Below are positions 1 through 8,754 of a stretch of DNA of 64,000 nucleotides, piece after piece. The stretch comes from an uncultured Bacteroides sp. (GTDB lineage Bacteria; Bacteroidota; Bacteroidia; Bacteroidales; Bacteroidaceae): NCBI GenBank assembly GCA_900766005.1, contig CAAFTU010000096.1, forward strand, positions 72,869 to 136,868. The letters are read 5' to 3'. Under the pieces are notes generated by a model, which worked only from the letters and a program-made list of their open reading frames with translations, was not told the origin of the DNA and did no database searches. The position numbers were made by a program, and so were the translations under genes. Positions within the stretch are counted from its first letter, which is position 1. Each line of letters opens with the position of its first letter.

Positions 1-473
1 GTCAAATCTTTGCGATAAGAGCCCAAATGGTCTACATCAGCAAAATCAAATTCTTCAGCCTCAGCAATGCGAAGCACTTCGTTGCCTTCTTCCTTGTTCA
101 GGAATTCACCGTGTTCGTTGAGCAGCTTCAGTGCATTCCATTGTTTCGGATTATGAGAAGCAGTCAGGATGATACCACCTGATGCACCTTCCATCGTTAC
201 AGCCAGTTCAGTAGTCGGAGTAGAAGCCAAATCAATGTCCACTACATCCCAGCCCATTCCCATCAATGTGCCGACTACTACGTTTTTTACCATTTCACCT
301 GAGATACGGGCATCACGACCTACCACGATCTTGTTGCTTTTTACCGTACATGTCTTACGAATCAATGTTGCGTAAGCCGAAGTGAACTTTACAATATCCA
401 GCGGGTTCAATCCTTCGCCCGCTCCTCCGCCGATAGTACCGCGGATACCAGAGATAGATTTGATTAGAGTCAT
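1..473 (-). CDS. glmM: Phosphoglucosamine mutase (GlmM-like), N-terminal part
   Basis: Alpha-D-phosphohexomutase family enzyme; the likely role is conversion of glucosamine-6-phosphate to glucosamine-1-phosphate for UDP-GlcNAc and cell-wall synthesis in the cytoplasm. Only the first 157 codons lie in the window; the C-terminus is cut by the left edge. The active-site loop TASHNPKQWN is present, with the phosphoserine at about residue 106, and the N-terminal glycine-rich ISGIRGTIGGG segment matches the family. It follows the DUF4827 lipoprotein gene on the same strand after 38 bases and probably shares its transcript. The family includes phosphomannomutases and phosphoglucomutases with the same N-terminal motifs, so the substrate is inferred; the sugar-binding loop that would decide is outside the window. 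Confidence 0.82.
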   Translation of the reverse strand, partial: MTLIKSISGIRGTIGGGAGEGLNPLDIVKFTSAYATLIRKTCTVKSNKIVVGRDARISGEMVKNVVVGTLMGMGWDVVDIDLASTPTTELAVTMEGASGGIILTASHNPKQWNALKLLNEHGEFLNKEEGNEVLRIAEAEEFDFADVDHLGSYRKDL

Positions 474-511
474 AGTTCTTTTAGTAAAAGATTTATAAAT
501 TGTTAATATGA

Positions 512-1183
512 TCAGCTTCTTGCTTTCATGAACTCAGTGATGTTGTAGAAGTAAGGCACCACATATTGCTGTGCAGAACTGTGTCCCATTTTGGAAGGAA
601 CAATCAGACGCACATGAGCCATGTCACGCAAATAAGGCAGTGCCAAGAGCCATCCCTGCGGAACAGCCGTACTTCCATAGAAAGAAGCCCATACATAGTC
701 CATCTCAATAAAAGTACCTGCCGAATAAGTGTCCGTCTTCACATAACGGAACACCGCCGGATTGGCATACAACTGTCCGGCATCTTCAAATCCTTCCAAG
801 GGGATGTTGAAGGCTGCCACTTCGCGTGAATCGATATTGATTTCCTCATAACGGGTACAGATGATATTGCCGTCTTCAAACTTATAGGCATTTTTGTCGT
901 TTACATCCGATGTGCCACGGTCAATAATCTGCATATACACCCCTTCGCTGGGGAAGAATACGAACTCGTCATACGCATCACCATTCACCTTAGCCTTTGT
1001 CACGGTGTCGTTCCGTTCAAACTCCTCTACGGAAATCACATGAATGGCGCTATCCTTGATAAATCTCTCTACTGCATCTTTCTCTTCTTCCAACATTTCA
1101 GCATACGTCTTTGAATCATCGCAAGCCTGAAACAAACTTCCTGCAGTCAACAAAGAGAGAAATAAAAAAATAAGTTTCTTCAT
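512..1183 (-). CDS. DUF4827 lipoprotein, FKBP-like
   Basis: Predicted lipoprotein of 223 residues. The signal peptide is followed by a lipobox ending at Cys21 (FQAC), so the mature protein should be anchored in the envelope. The family is known in Bacteroidales as DUF4827. The C-terminal half (about residues 165-220: VPQGWLLALPYL, then an IVPS segment and a hydrophobic VVPYFYNI strand) has the pattern of an FKBP-type peptidyl-prolyl isomerase core, where a G-W helix is followed by a P-containing strand and a final hydrophobic strand. I infer an FKBP fold; catalytic activity is not shown. It sits between nrnA and glmM on the same strand. Confidence 0.75.
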   Translation of the reverse strand: MKKLIFLFLSLLTAGSLFQACDDSKTYAEMLEEEKDAVERFIKDSAIHVISVEEFERNDTVTKAKVNGDAYDEFVFFPSEGVYMQIIDRGTSDVNDKNAYKFEDGNIICTRYEEINIDSREVAAFNIPLEGFEDAGQLYANPAVFRYVKTDTYSAGTFIEMDYVWASFYGSTAVPQGWLLALPYLRDMAHVRLIVPSKMGHSSAQQYVVPYFYNITEFMKARS

Positions 1184-1209
1184 TATCTGTTTATTAGCTT
1201 TATTCTGTA

Positions 1210-1217
1210 CAAATGTA
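1210..1217 (-). promoter_or_regulatory. Candidate -7 box upstream of DUF4827 gene
   Basis: TACATTTG on the minus strand fits the Bacteroides -7 consensus TAnnTTTG and lies 27 bases before the DUF4827 start codon. No good TTTG -33 box is seen at the right distance, so the site is tentative; the gene may also be read from nrnA upstream. Confidence 0.4.
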
Positions 1218-1300
1218 TCTCAAAATCATTAAAAGTTAAAAGAGGAAAGTTGAAAGTTCGTATCTTTTAACCTTTTTCTCCTCACTTTTAACCTTACCGG

Positions 1301-2338
1301 TTAGCAACTGGCTGTCAGTAAAGGTTTATATTTTTCCAACGCCTTTTCAAAAACTGCTTTGGCTTCTTCCATCGTTCCGAAAAACTCGCCTCCGGAAGCG
1401 TTGAGATGTCCGCCTCCGTTGAAAAATTCGGCAGCTACCTGATTGCACGGGAAGGTGCCTACCGAACGGAGCGATATCTTAATCATGGATTTTTCAGTAT
1501 CTTCCCTCAAGAAACAGGAGAAACAGACGTTTTTAATGGAAAGAGGTATGTTCACAAACCCTTCACTGTCTCCTTTTACATAATGAAAGTTGTCCTGCTC
1601 GGCAGCAGTCAGCGTAATGAGAGCCGCATTGCAATCAGCATAGACAATCATATTGGACAACACATACCCCATGAGGCGCAAACGGCTTTCAGAATAAGTG
1701 TTGAACACCTTCCGGTAAATAGCATCCTTGTCGATTCCCTTGGAAAGCAGTTCGCTGATGATGAAATAGATTTCCTGATTGTTGGAATTGTAAGTAAAAC
1801 CTCCTGTATCGGTCATCATACCCGTGTAAATACATTCAGCCCCTTCTTTTGAAAGGTCACTGAAATAACCCATGCGGCAAATCAAGCGGAAAACAAGTTC
1901 CGAAGTGGAGGAAATGTTGGGATAAGACATAACGATTTTGCAGAAATCATCCGGATAAAGATGATGGTCTATCAGAATCTTGCGGGCAGGGGAAGCCGCT
2001 ACCGCATCGGCCATTTCATCGATGCGCTTCAATGAATTGAAGTCCAAGCAGCAGATTACATCTGCCTCGGCAATCAGCTTGTCGGCAAAGTCTTTGTAGC
2101 GGTCATACAACAGAATATCCTTGCTGCCTGGCATCCACTTCAGGAAATCCGGAAAGGCATTCGGGACGATGACATTGACCGTTTTTTCCTGCGATTCAAG
2201 GAAATGAAAAAGTCCCAGTGAGGAACCGATGGCATCTCCGTCTGGAGAAACATGGGATACGATTACTATTTTTTCTGCTCGTTCAAACCATTTGGCAAAA
2301 TGGTCGATGTCTGCTTGTGCAATAATTTTTGTCAACAT
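1301..2338 (-). CDS. nrnA: DHH/DHHA1 phosphoesterase, NrnA-like
   Basis: Cytoplasmic DHH-family phosphoesterase of 345 residues; relatives degrade short oligoribonucleotides (nanoRNA) and dephosphorylate 3',5'-pAp. The DHH domain has the metal-binding set His29, Asp33 and Asp35 (SHVSPDGDAIGS), Asp99 and the Asp124-His125-His126 triplet. The C-terminal DHHA1 domain carries the GGGHLNASGG motif near residues 308-317. Length fits the NrnA class. It lies between comEC and the DUF4827 gene on the same strand. The choice between nanoRNase and pAp phosphatase, or both, cannot be made from sequence. Confidence 0.85.
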   Translation of the reverse strand: MLTKIIAQADIDHFAKWFERAEKIVIVSHVSPDGDAIGSSLGLFHFLESQEKTVNVIVPNAFPDFLKWMPGSKDILLYDRYKDFADKLIAEADVICCLDFNSLKRIDEMADAVAASPARKILIDHHLYPDDFCKIVMSYPNISSTSELVFRLICRMGYFSDLSKEGAECIYTGMMTDTGGFTYNSNNQEIYFIISELLSKGIDKDAIYRKVFNTYSESRLRLMGYVLSNMIVYADCNAALITLTAAEQDNFHYVKGDSEGFVNIPLSIKNVCFSCFLREDTEKSMIKISLRSVGTFPCNQVAAEFFNGGGHLNASGGEFFGTMEEAKAVFEKALEKYKPLLTASC

Positions 2339-2434
2339 ATACTATTTCATGCTCCTGCGCGGTTTCTGGAAAGAAAAGCGCACGGTGATTTTAAACCTGA
2401 TTTAATTTTGCAAAGGTAAGATAAATCTTAATAC

Positions 2435-4549
2435 TTATAGCAAAAAGCGAACAGAACCTTCATCAGACAGAGAGATAAAATGCAAATGGTTTTGCTGACA
2501 TTCCTCTTTCAAGCGGTTTCGCCGGTAGTCGGAAAGGGAAGAATCCAGAATGATACAACCGGGAAGAAAAAGCCGCGTCAGTGCAGCCAACTGCCCCGTA
2601 TATCCTTTACATATATAAAGATAATCCACCCGACAGACAGCCCCATCACCTGTACGCTGCTGTTTCCAGCGGTTGTCTGTCACCATGCAGACGCGCTGCC
2701 CGTGCCAGCAGATCAACTGCTGGCGCCGGAAAAAATGCTGTCCCACACTGTCACGACTCCCTTCTGCTGGCGGATACAGATGACAATGATGCCAATAGTT
2801 GGCTGCAGTCTGACGCAGCCGTTGCCGGTTGGACAGCGAGTCGGCATACTGAATACAGGAATGTCCGCTTGATTCAATGCAGTGGACTGCCGGACACCCC
2901 CGTACGTTGTAAAAGACAATCGAAGTCCGCGGACGGTCGGTCCATACCGCAAATGAATGAACCGCTCCCCAAGCGGCAAGCAGCACAAGAGCAGTGACCA
3001 GGCGGGCGTAGCGCCGGTGGCACAGATAACAGAAAAAAGCTCCCAGCACCAGATAGCAGCCGGCTACCTCCAAAGGATACAGCCAAATGCCATCAACCGA
3101 TGCGTAAGGCAGCTGCTCCACCCACCTCACCAGCAGATTGAGCATGCGCAGCATTTTTTCCAATCCGACGGCTGCTACCGCTTGCAAACCGCCCATCGGA
3201 GTGAGCAGCAGCAGGACGACTGCCGCATAAAGGATCAGGGTAACCAACGGCACTACAAGAAGGTTGGTCAGCAAGAAATGAGTAGAAAAACGGGAAAAAT
3301 AAAACAGGACCAAGGGAGCCGTGCCCAGCTGTGCGGCCACCGAAACACTGACCAGTCCCCATAGATACGTCCCTGCCCGATGGCGGACCGGACAAAGCCG
3401 ATAAAGAAAGGGCTGAAACAGCAGAATGGAAAGTACAGCCGCAAACGACAACTGAAATCCCACATCAAACAGCCACACCGGTCTGACCAGCAACATCAGC
3501 CAGGCAGTCAGCGCGAGGGTGTTTAATGAAAACGATTGCCGCCCGCACAGATCGGCCAATGCCCAGATGGAGAACATCGCAGCAGAACGAACCACCGAAG
3601 GGGAAAGGCCGGTAAAGAAAGCAAACAGCCACAAAAGGAGAATCAACAGAAGGGAACGCAGGACGCGACCGGACTGTCCCCCTAAGAGCAAAGGGCGGAG
3701 CAGAAAGAAAGCCAGGGCATAGAGCAGGCCGATGTGCAGTCCGGAAAGGGCCAGCACATGACTGACACCGGCTACGGAGTAACTCTCACGCACAGATTCA
3801 CTTAAATCGGTTTTATCACCCAACGTGAGAGCGGAAAGAACAGCCAGTTCATCTCCCTCAATCCCCAGCCGGCGGTAAAGATTCTCTATCTGCGTGCGGT
3901 AAGAGGCAGCCAAACGATACAAGACAGTTGCAATTCCTTCTTTTTCTTTCCGACATTCACTGAACTGCCAATGGCCGGAAGCCACAAACCCGGTACCGCT
4001 GATTCCCTTTCTTTTCAGGTAGCGGGCATAGTCGAACTCATCGAAATTGCGGGCAGAAACAGGAGGAGAAATGCGCGACCGCACCCATAGTTCCTCTCCC
4101 ATCTGAAGCCGGGAAGACAAAGAATCGCGCTGAAAATACAGAATAGCCTGCTTGTTTACGGGGTGAATGCCCAGAGAATCGTGCCGCTCCTTGAGCCACA
4201 CCCTACAAAGAAAGGTGCGCTCCCTGACCTCCGGAAAATCGTTCACGCGAAGCCGGTAGACTGCTTCTTCCTTCGGGAACTCGGTTTCTGCCGCTGTCTT
4301 CAACTGCAGATTCACCGACAGCCATCCTCCGGCAAGACAGAACAGGCTCAGCGAGACCCCAAAGCACCAGCGCCAGGAGTAACGCTCGGAAAAATAAAAT
4401 AAGAAAGAAAGGCATGCCCAAAGAATACAGGCAAGAAATCCCCACAGGGGCTCTGAGAAAGAGTCGGAGAAACGGTCGCCGCAATAAATTCCTAACATCC
4501 AGGGAACAGCCAACCGAAAGAAAGGATATTTATGAAGAAAAGGAATCAT
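2435..4549 (-). CDS. comEC: ComEC/Rec2 family DNA uptake channel, degenerate C-terminus
   Basis: Polytopic inner membrane protein of 704 residues related to ComEC, the channel for single-stranded DNA in natural transformation. N-terminal membrane segments come first, then a DUF4131-like region (about 30-190), then the Competence domain with the ALTLGDKTDLS segment (240-250) and the LALSGLHIGL motif (267-276), followed by many transmembrane helices to about residue 530. The C-terminal 160 residues sit where other ComEC proteins have a metallo-beta-lactamase-like nuclease domain, but no HxHxDH or other metal-binding histidine cluster is visible. Neighbours are rpe upstream and nrnA downstream, all minus strand. 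Transformation is not implied by this gene alone. Confidence 0.88.
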   Translation of the reverse strand: MIPFLHKYPFFRLAVPWMLGIYCGDRFSDSFSEPLWGFLACILWACLSFLFYFSERYSWRWCFGVSLSLFCLAGGWLSVNLQLKTAAETEFPKEEAVYRLRVNDFPEVRERTFLCRVWLKERHDSLGIHPVNKQAILYFQRDSLSSRLQMGEELWVRSRISPPVSARNFDEFDYARYLKRKGISGTGFVASGHWQFSECRKEKEGIATVLYRLAASYRTQIENLYRRLGIEGDELAVLSALTLGDKTDLSESVRESYSVAGVSHVLALSGLHIGLLYALAFFLLRPLLLGGQSGRVLRSLLLILLLWLFAFFTGLSPSVVRSAAMFSIWALADLCGRQSFSLNTLALTAWLMLLVRPVWLFDVGFQLSFAAVLSILLFQPFLYRLCPVRHRAGTYLWGLVSVSVAAQLGTAPLVLFYFSRFSTHFLLTNLLVVPLVTLILYAAVVLLLLTPMGGLQAVAAVGLEKMLRMLNLLVRWVEQLPYASVDGIWLYPLEVAGCYLVLGAFFCYLCHRRYARLVTALVLLAAWGAVHSFAVWTDRPRTSIVFYNVRGCPAVHCIESSGHSCIQYADSLSNRQRLRQTAANYWHHCHLYPPAEGSRDSVGQHFFRRQQLICWHGQRVCMVTDNRWKQQRTGDGAVCRVDYLYICKGYTGQLAALTRLFLPGCIILDSSLSDYRRNRLKEECQQNHLHFISLSDEGSVRFLL

Positions 4550-4633
4550 CCTTTCAAAGAAAAAGAAAAGTGTACCGGCACCCCTTGCCTTTCAAGGACT
4601 GCCCACCCGGCACACTTTCTTGATTCTTATTTC

Positions 4634-5287
4634 TTATAATTCATGTAGCTGATGAATCATGGCTTCCGGATCGGGAGCCTTGAAGATGGCATTGCCGGCC
4701 ACCAGTGCATCGGCACCCGCCTCTACGAGCCGTGCCCCTGTTTCCAGATTGACCCCACCGTCTACTTCAATCAGCGCCTTCGACCCGGTGCGTTCAATCA
4801 GCGCACGCAGTTCGCGCACCTTTTCCACCGAATGTTCAATGAATTTCTGTCCGCCGAATCCCGGATTGACACTCATTACCAACACCATATACACATCTTG
4901 GATAATATCCTGCAACAAAGAGACAGGAGTGCCCGGATTAATCGTCACAGCCGGCTGCATGCCCGCTTCCTTGATTTGCTGAATCACCCGATGTACATGC
5001 GGACAAGCTTCCAGGTGTACATTCATAATCTGAGCGCCCAAAGCCTTTACTTCCGGAATAAACTTTTCCGGATTCACAATCATCAGGTGCACATCCAGCG
5101 GCTTCTGAGTCAAAGCTGCCACATATTTCAGCACAGGAAAACCAAAAGAAATATTCGGGACGAACACACCATCCATAATATCCACATGTACCCATTCCGC
5201 CTCACTGCGGTTAATCATTTCCATGTCTTTTGCCAAGTATCCGAAATCAGCAGAAAGAATAGAAGGAGAAATAATCGGTTTCTTCAT
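4634..5287 (-). CDS. rpe: Ribulose-phosphate 3-epimerase
   Basis: Interconverts ribulose-5-phosphate and xylulose-5-phosphate in the pentose phosphate pathway. The 217-residue TIM barrel has the family metal ligands His34, Asp36 (HVDIMDG), His67 (DVHLM) and Asp176 (EVDGG); Asp36 and Asp176 are the acid-base pair. The NPGFGGQ phosphate-loop segment (141-147) is intact. Length is normal. It lies between fmt and comEC on the minus strand, with 56 bases to fmt. Confidence 0.96.
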   Translation of the reverse strand: MKKPIISPSILSADFGYLAKDMEMINRSEAEWVHVDIMDGVFVPNISFGFPVLKYVAALTQKPLDVHLMIVNPEKFIPEVKALGAQIMNVHLEACPHVHRVIQQIKEAGMQPAVTINPGTPVSLLQDIIQDVYMVLVMSVNPGFGGQKFIEHSVEKVRELRALIERTGSKALIEVDGGVNLETGARLVEAGADALVAGNAIFKAPDPEAMIHQLHEL

Positions 5288-5343
5288 TGTTATATTCTAT
5301 TAGTCTCAAAACTGAGACGGTTCATACTATCTGTTTCTGTAAA

Positions 5344-6312
5344 CTACTTCATCTTGCATCCGTCGGCCAGGCGGTAACCGCGCAGCAGTTCGTCGGTCTT
5401 CAGCCGTTTCTTGCCGGGAAGCTGCAAAGAAAGCAGGGAGACAAAGCCGTCGGGCACAGCCACCTTGAGGTATTTCTTGCCGTCTGTCAGCACCGTGCCC
5501 ACCTCCAGCTGATGGGGTTCATACACCTTCTCACTCTCGAAGACCTTCAGCACCACCGTTTCGCCCTCGGCAGTGATCAGTTCGCTCCAGGCGGCAGGAT
5601 AAGGAGAAAGACCACGGATAAAATCGTACACCTTCTTCACCGGCTGGTTCCAGTTGATACGGCAAGTATCCTTGAAGATTTTCGGAGCCGGACGAAGTTC
5701 GCCCACCACCGCCATCTCCTCTTGCGGAATCGTCTTCACTGTATCGTTGAGAATAGCTTCCACCGTTTCAACGACCAGCTTTCCGCCCAGCATCATTAAC
5801 TTATCGTGCACCACTTCCACGTTGTCGGTATCGGCAATAGGCACAGCCACCTGCTGAATCACCTCCCCGGTGTCAATCTCATGCTTGAGGAAGAAAGTCG
5901 TGATACCCGTTTCCGTGTCGCCGTTGATGACCGCCCAGTTGATAGGAGCAGCTCCCCGATACTGCGGAAGCAGAGAAGCATGCAGGTTGAACGTGCCCAG
6001 TCTCGGCATATTCCACACCACCTCCGGCAACATACGGAAAGCCACCACAATCTGCAAATCGGCTTTCCACGCACGCAACGCCTCGAGGAACTCCTCATCC
6101 TTCAGGCGTTCGGGCTGCAACAAAGGCAGTTGCTTTTCCAGAGCATACTGCTTCACCGGAGAATACTGAATTTTATGTCCTCTCCCGGCCGGCTTATCGG
6201 GCATGGTGATGACACCTACTACATTATATCCTCCTTCCACCAATTGGCGCAATGACTCCACGGCAAAGTCGGGAGTCCCCATATATACGATTCTTAAATC
6301 TTCTTTTTTCAT
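5344..6312 (-). CDS. fmt: Methionyl-tRNA formyltransferase
   Basis: Transfers a formyl group from 10-formyltetrahydrofolate to Met-tRNAfMet for translation initiation. In 322 residues the catalytic trio is present: Asn109 and His111 in FNLHASLLPQYRG and Asp147 in EIDTG. The C-terminal OB-like tRNA-binding domain runs from about residue 210. The start is 3 bases downstream of the clc stop, which implies cotranscription. Length is normal for the family. Confidence 0.96.
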   Translation of the reverse strand: MKKEDLRIVYMGTPDFAVESLRQLVEGGYNVVGVITMPDKPAGRGHKIQYSPVKQYALEKQLPLLQPERLKDEEFLEALRAWKADLQIVVAFRMLPEVVWNMPRLGTFNLHASLLPQYRGAAPINWAVINGDTETGITTFFLKHEIDTGEVIQQVAVPIADTDNVEVVHDKLMMLGGKLVVETVEAILNDTVKTIPQEEMAVVGELRPAPKIFKDTCRINWNQPVKKVYDFIRGLSPYPAAWSELITAEGETVVLKVFESEKVYEPHQLEVGTVLTDGKKYLKVAVPDGFVSLLSLQLPGKKRLKTDELLRGYRLADGCKMK

Positions 6313-6315
6313 AAC

Positions 6316-8112
6316 TTAATCTTCAGAAAAATGAACCAACACTTGTCGGTATGAATTAAATATCTTCGATTTCGAGACGAATCCTTCGTAACGTCCTTCC
6401 TCGTCCACCACAGGCAAGTTCCATGCCTTGGTATCATCAAATGTCTGCATCACCTGCTCCATGCCGTCGGTCGTGTAGATTTTGGCAGGCGCCGAGGTCA
6501 TCAGCTTGCTCACCGTGAAGCGGTGATACAACTCCTGACGGAACATGATGTTGCGGATATCATCCAAGAGAACAATACCTAATAGTTCGCCGGTAGTCTT
6601 GTCGGTCACCGGAAACACATTGCGGTGAGAAGAAGCAATCGCCTTAACCAGTTCGCCCAAATCCATTTCCGGATGCACGGTCACGAAATCCTTCTCCACC
6701 ACATTCTCCATTTTCATCAACGTGAGCACAGCCTTATCTTTATGGTGCGTAAGAAGCTGTCCTTTCTTGGCCAGACGCATGGAATAAATACTGTGGGGCT
6801 CAAAAGCGATAATCGTGAGATAGGAGCTCACCGACACAATCATCAGCGGAAGAAACAAGTCGTAACCTCCGGTAAGCTCGGCAATCAGAAAGACACCCGT
6901 CAGCGGTGCATGCATCACCCCGCTCATCACACCCGCCATGCCCATCAAAGCAAAGTTCTTCTCGGGCAGATAAGCCGAAAAAGCAAAGTCGTTGCTGAAG
7001 TGGGAAAACACGAATCCGGCAATACAGCCTAAATACAGCGAAGGCGCAAAGATACCACCGCAACCGCCACCGCCGTTGGTAGCACTCGACGCAAACACTT
7101 TGAACAAGATGATGAGCATCAGGTAGAGCAAAAGCAGATTGCTGTAGCCGTAGAAGATGGAGTTGTTCATCACCGTGTCCCACTCGACCACGGAAGTGCC
7201 GTTGAGCAGAAGCTCAATCGTGTCATAGCCTTCACCATAGAGCGGAGGAAAGAGGAAGATGAGCACACTCAGCATCACTCCTCCGAAAGCTAATTTCTTG
7301 TACGGATTGTCCAACCGTCCGAACACCCCTTCCACCGAATTCATGGCCCGCGTAAAATAAAGCGAAACCAGGCCGCAGAAAATGCCCAGCAGAATCACAT
7401 ACGGTATGCGGTTCAATGCAAAAGCCTCATCCAGATGAAACTTAAACATCGCCTCCGTGCCGGTTGTAATATAAGAAAGGGTGGCCGCCGTTACAGAAGA
7501 AATCAGCAACGGAAGCAGGGAAGACATCGTCAGGTCAATCATCAGCACCTCCAGCGTAAACACCAGTCCGGCAATCGGAGCCTTGAAAATACCTGCAATG
7601 GCACCGGCAGCTCCACAGCCTACCAGCAACATCAAGGTGCGGTGTTCCATTTTAAACACACTGCCTAAATTGGAACCGATGGCCGAACCGGTGAGCACAA
7701 TCGGTGCCTCGGCTCCTACCGAACCACCGAAACCGATGGTAATGCCACTGGCTATAATCGACGACCAGATGTTGTGCCGCTTGATGCGCCCTTGCCTACG
7801 GGAAATGGCATACAGGATTTTGGTCACACCGTGGCTGATGTCATCCTTCACAATGTTGCGCACAAACCAGCCGGCCAGAAAAATACCCACTACCGGATAA
7901 ACCAGATACAGGTAGTTGGCCTCGGTCGCATTAAAATTATCTGTCAGGAAATTCTGAATCTGATGGATAAAGAATTTCAATATCAAAGCAGCCAATGCCG
8001 TGAAAATACCAACCAGGAAACTCAAGATGAGAATAAACTGTTTTTCCTTGATGTTGTCTTCACGCCATTTGATGCACCGCTGCATCAAACTCAACTTTTC
8101 TTCTGTCCTCAT
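6316..8112 (-). CDS. ClC-family chloride channel or transporter with CBS pair
   Basis: Inner membrane protein of 598 residues. The N-terminal two thirds is a ClC voltage-gated chloride channel domain. The selectivity loop containing the gating glutamate is visible as GAEAP (Glu135) in place of the more usual GxEGP, and the GGIFAPSLYLG loop follows the Gly-rich NGGGGCGG stretch. The last 140 residues form two CBS domains, which in relatives bind adenine nucleotides. Retention of the gating Glu fits either a channel or a Cl-/H+ antiporter; I cannot decide. It is packed between sua5 (the next base after this gene's start) and fmt. Confidence 0.92.
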   Translation of the reverse strand: MRTEEKLSLMQRCIKWREDNIKEKQFILILSFLVGIFTALAALILKFFIHQIQNFLTDNFNATEANYLYLVYPVVGIFLAGWFVRNIVKDDISHGVTKILYAISRRQGRIKRHNIWSSIIASGITIGFGGSVGAEAPIVLTGSAIGSNLGSVFKMEHRTLMLLVGCGAAGAIAGIFKAPIAGLVFTLEVLMIDLTMSSLLPLLISSVTAATLSYITTGTEAMFKFHLDEAFALNRIPYVILLGIFCGLVSLYFTRAMNSVEGVFGRLDNPYKKLAFGGVMLSVLIFLFPPLYGEGYDTIELLLNGTSVVEWDTVMNNSIFYGYSNLLLLYLMLIILFKVFASSATNGGGGCGGIFAPSLYLGCIAGFVFSHFSNDFAFSAYLPEKNFALMGMAGVMSGVMHAPLTGVFLIAELTGGYDLFLPLMIVSVSSYLTIIAFEPHSIYSMRLAKKGQLLTHHKDKAVLTLMKMENVVEKDFVTVHPEMDLGELVKAIASSHRNVFPVTDKTTGELLGIVLLDDIRNIMFRQELYHRFTVSKLMTSAPAKIYTTDGMEQVMQTFDDTKAWNLPVVDEEGRYEGFVSKSKIFNSYRQVLVHFSED

Positions 8113-8676
8113 TTATTCGCGAATTATCTTGATGACTCCCCCTTTATCCAACTTGATGATGCTCGAAGGCTTCGGCTTGCTCAAATCATCTTGGCGGTAA
8201 CCGACGATGTAGTCGACAGCCGACTTGATTTCTTCACTGATTTCACTGAAGTTTGCCGCTGCGGGCTGGCCGCTCACATTGGCAGAAGTAGACACAATCG
8301 CTTTGCGGAAGCGCTGACACAACCGTCTGGAAAACTCTTCATTGGTCACCCGGATGCCCACACTGCCGTCCTCGGCCAGCAGATTCGGAGCCAAGTTTCT
8401 TGCTCCGGAATAAATAATAGTAAGGGGTTTGTCGGAAAGTTCAATCAAATCCCATGCGACGGAGGGCACGTCCTGCACATAGAAATCCACCTTTACAGGC
8501 GTATCCACCAGCACCAGCAGTGCCTTGCTGTCGGCCCGTTTTTTAATTTCATACACCCGGCGTACAGCCTCTTCATTCGTCGCGTCACAACCGATGCCCC
8601 AAACCGTATCAGTGGGGTAAAGAATCACCCCACCCTCATACATTACCTGGCAAGCTTTTTTAATATCTTCTATCAT
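8113..8676 (-). CDS. Threonylcarbamoyl-AMP synthase (Sua5/YrdC family)
   Basis: Makes threonylcarbamoyl-AMP from threonine, bicarbonate and ATP, the first step of t6A37 modification of ANN-decoding tRNAs. The YrdC-like fold shows the GGVILYPTDTVWGIGCDATN segment and the Lys/Arg-rich nucleotide pocket. An upstream in-frame ATG exists at 8706, but it lies directly after the predicted -7 box (8708-8715), so a transcript would begin inside or after it; the MIEDIKK start used here fits both the promoter and the usual N-terminus and gives 187 residues. Its stop abuts the clc start. Confidence 0.9.
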   Translation of the reverse strand: MIEDIKKACQVMYEGGVILYPTDTVWGIGCDATNEEAVRRVYEIKKRADSKALLVLVDTPVKVDFYVQDVPSVAWDLIELSDKPLTIIYSGARNLAPNLLAEDGSVGIRVTNEEFSRRLCQRFRKAIVSTSANVSGQPAAANFSEISEEIKSAVDYIVGYRQDDLSKPKPSSIIKLDKGGVIKIIRE

Positions 8677-8692
8677 TTCTTGATTCTTATCA

Positions 8693-8724
8693 ATTGAGAA
8701 TAACATGCAAAAATACTATTTTTG
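8693..8724 (+). promoter_or_regulatory. Promoter of the thioesterase gene, plus half
   Basis: ATTG (8693-8696) and TATTTTTG (8717-8724) are separated by 20 bases. Expected transcription start is near 8731, leaving a leader of about 24 bases before ATG 8755. Confidence 0.6.
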
Positions 8725-8737
8725 TGGCGAATTCAAA
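8708..8737 (-). promoter_or_regulatory. Promoter of sua5, minus half of a symmetric divergent promoter
   Basis: On the minus strand TTTG (8734-8737) is followed after 18 bases by TATTTTTG (8708-8715), the Bacteroides -33/-7 arrangement. The -7 box is one arm of the 17-base palindrome CAAAAATACTATTTTTG, whose other arm is the -7 box of the thioesterase promoter. Confidence 0.65.
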
Positions 8738-8754
8738 AAGATTAAGTGAAAACA

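Noticed and set aside
2435..2950. Possible frameshift at the comEC 3' end explaining the missing nuclease motif
   Set aside because: The reading frame is open to a normal stop and the last strands still resemble the family; other frames show no HxHxDH motif.
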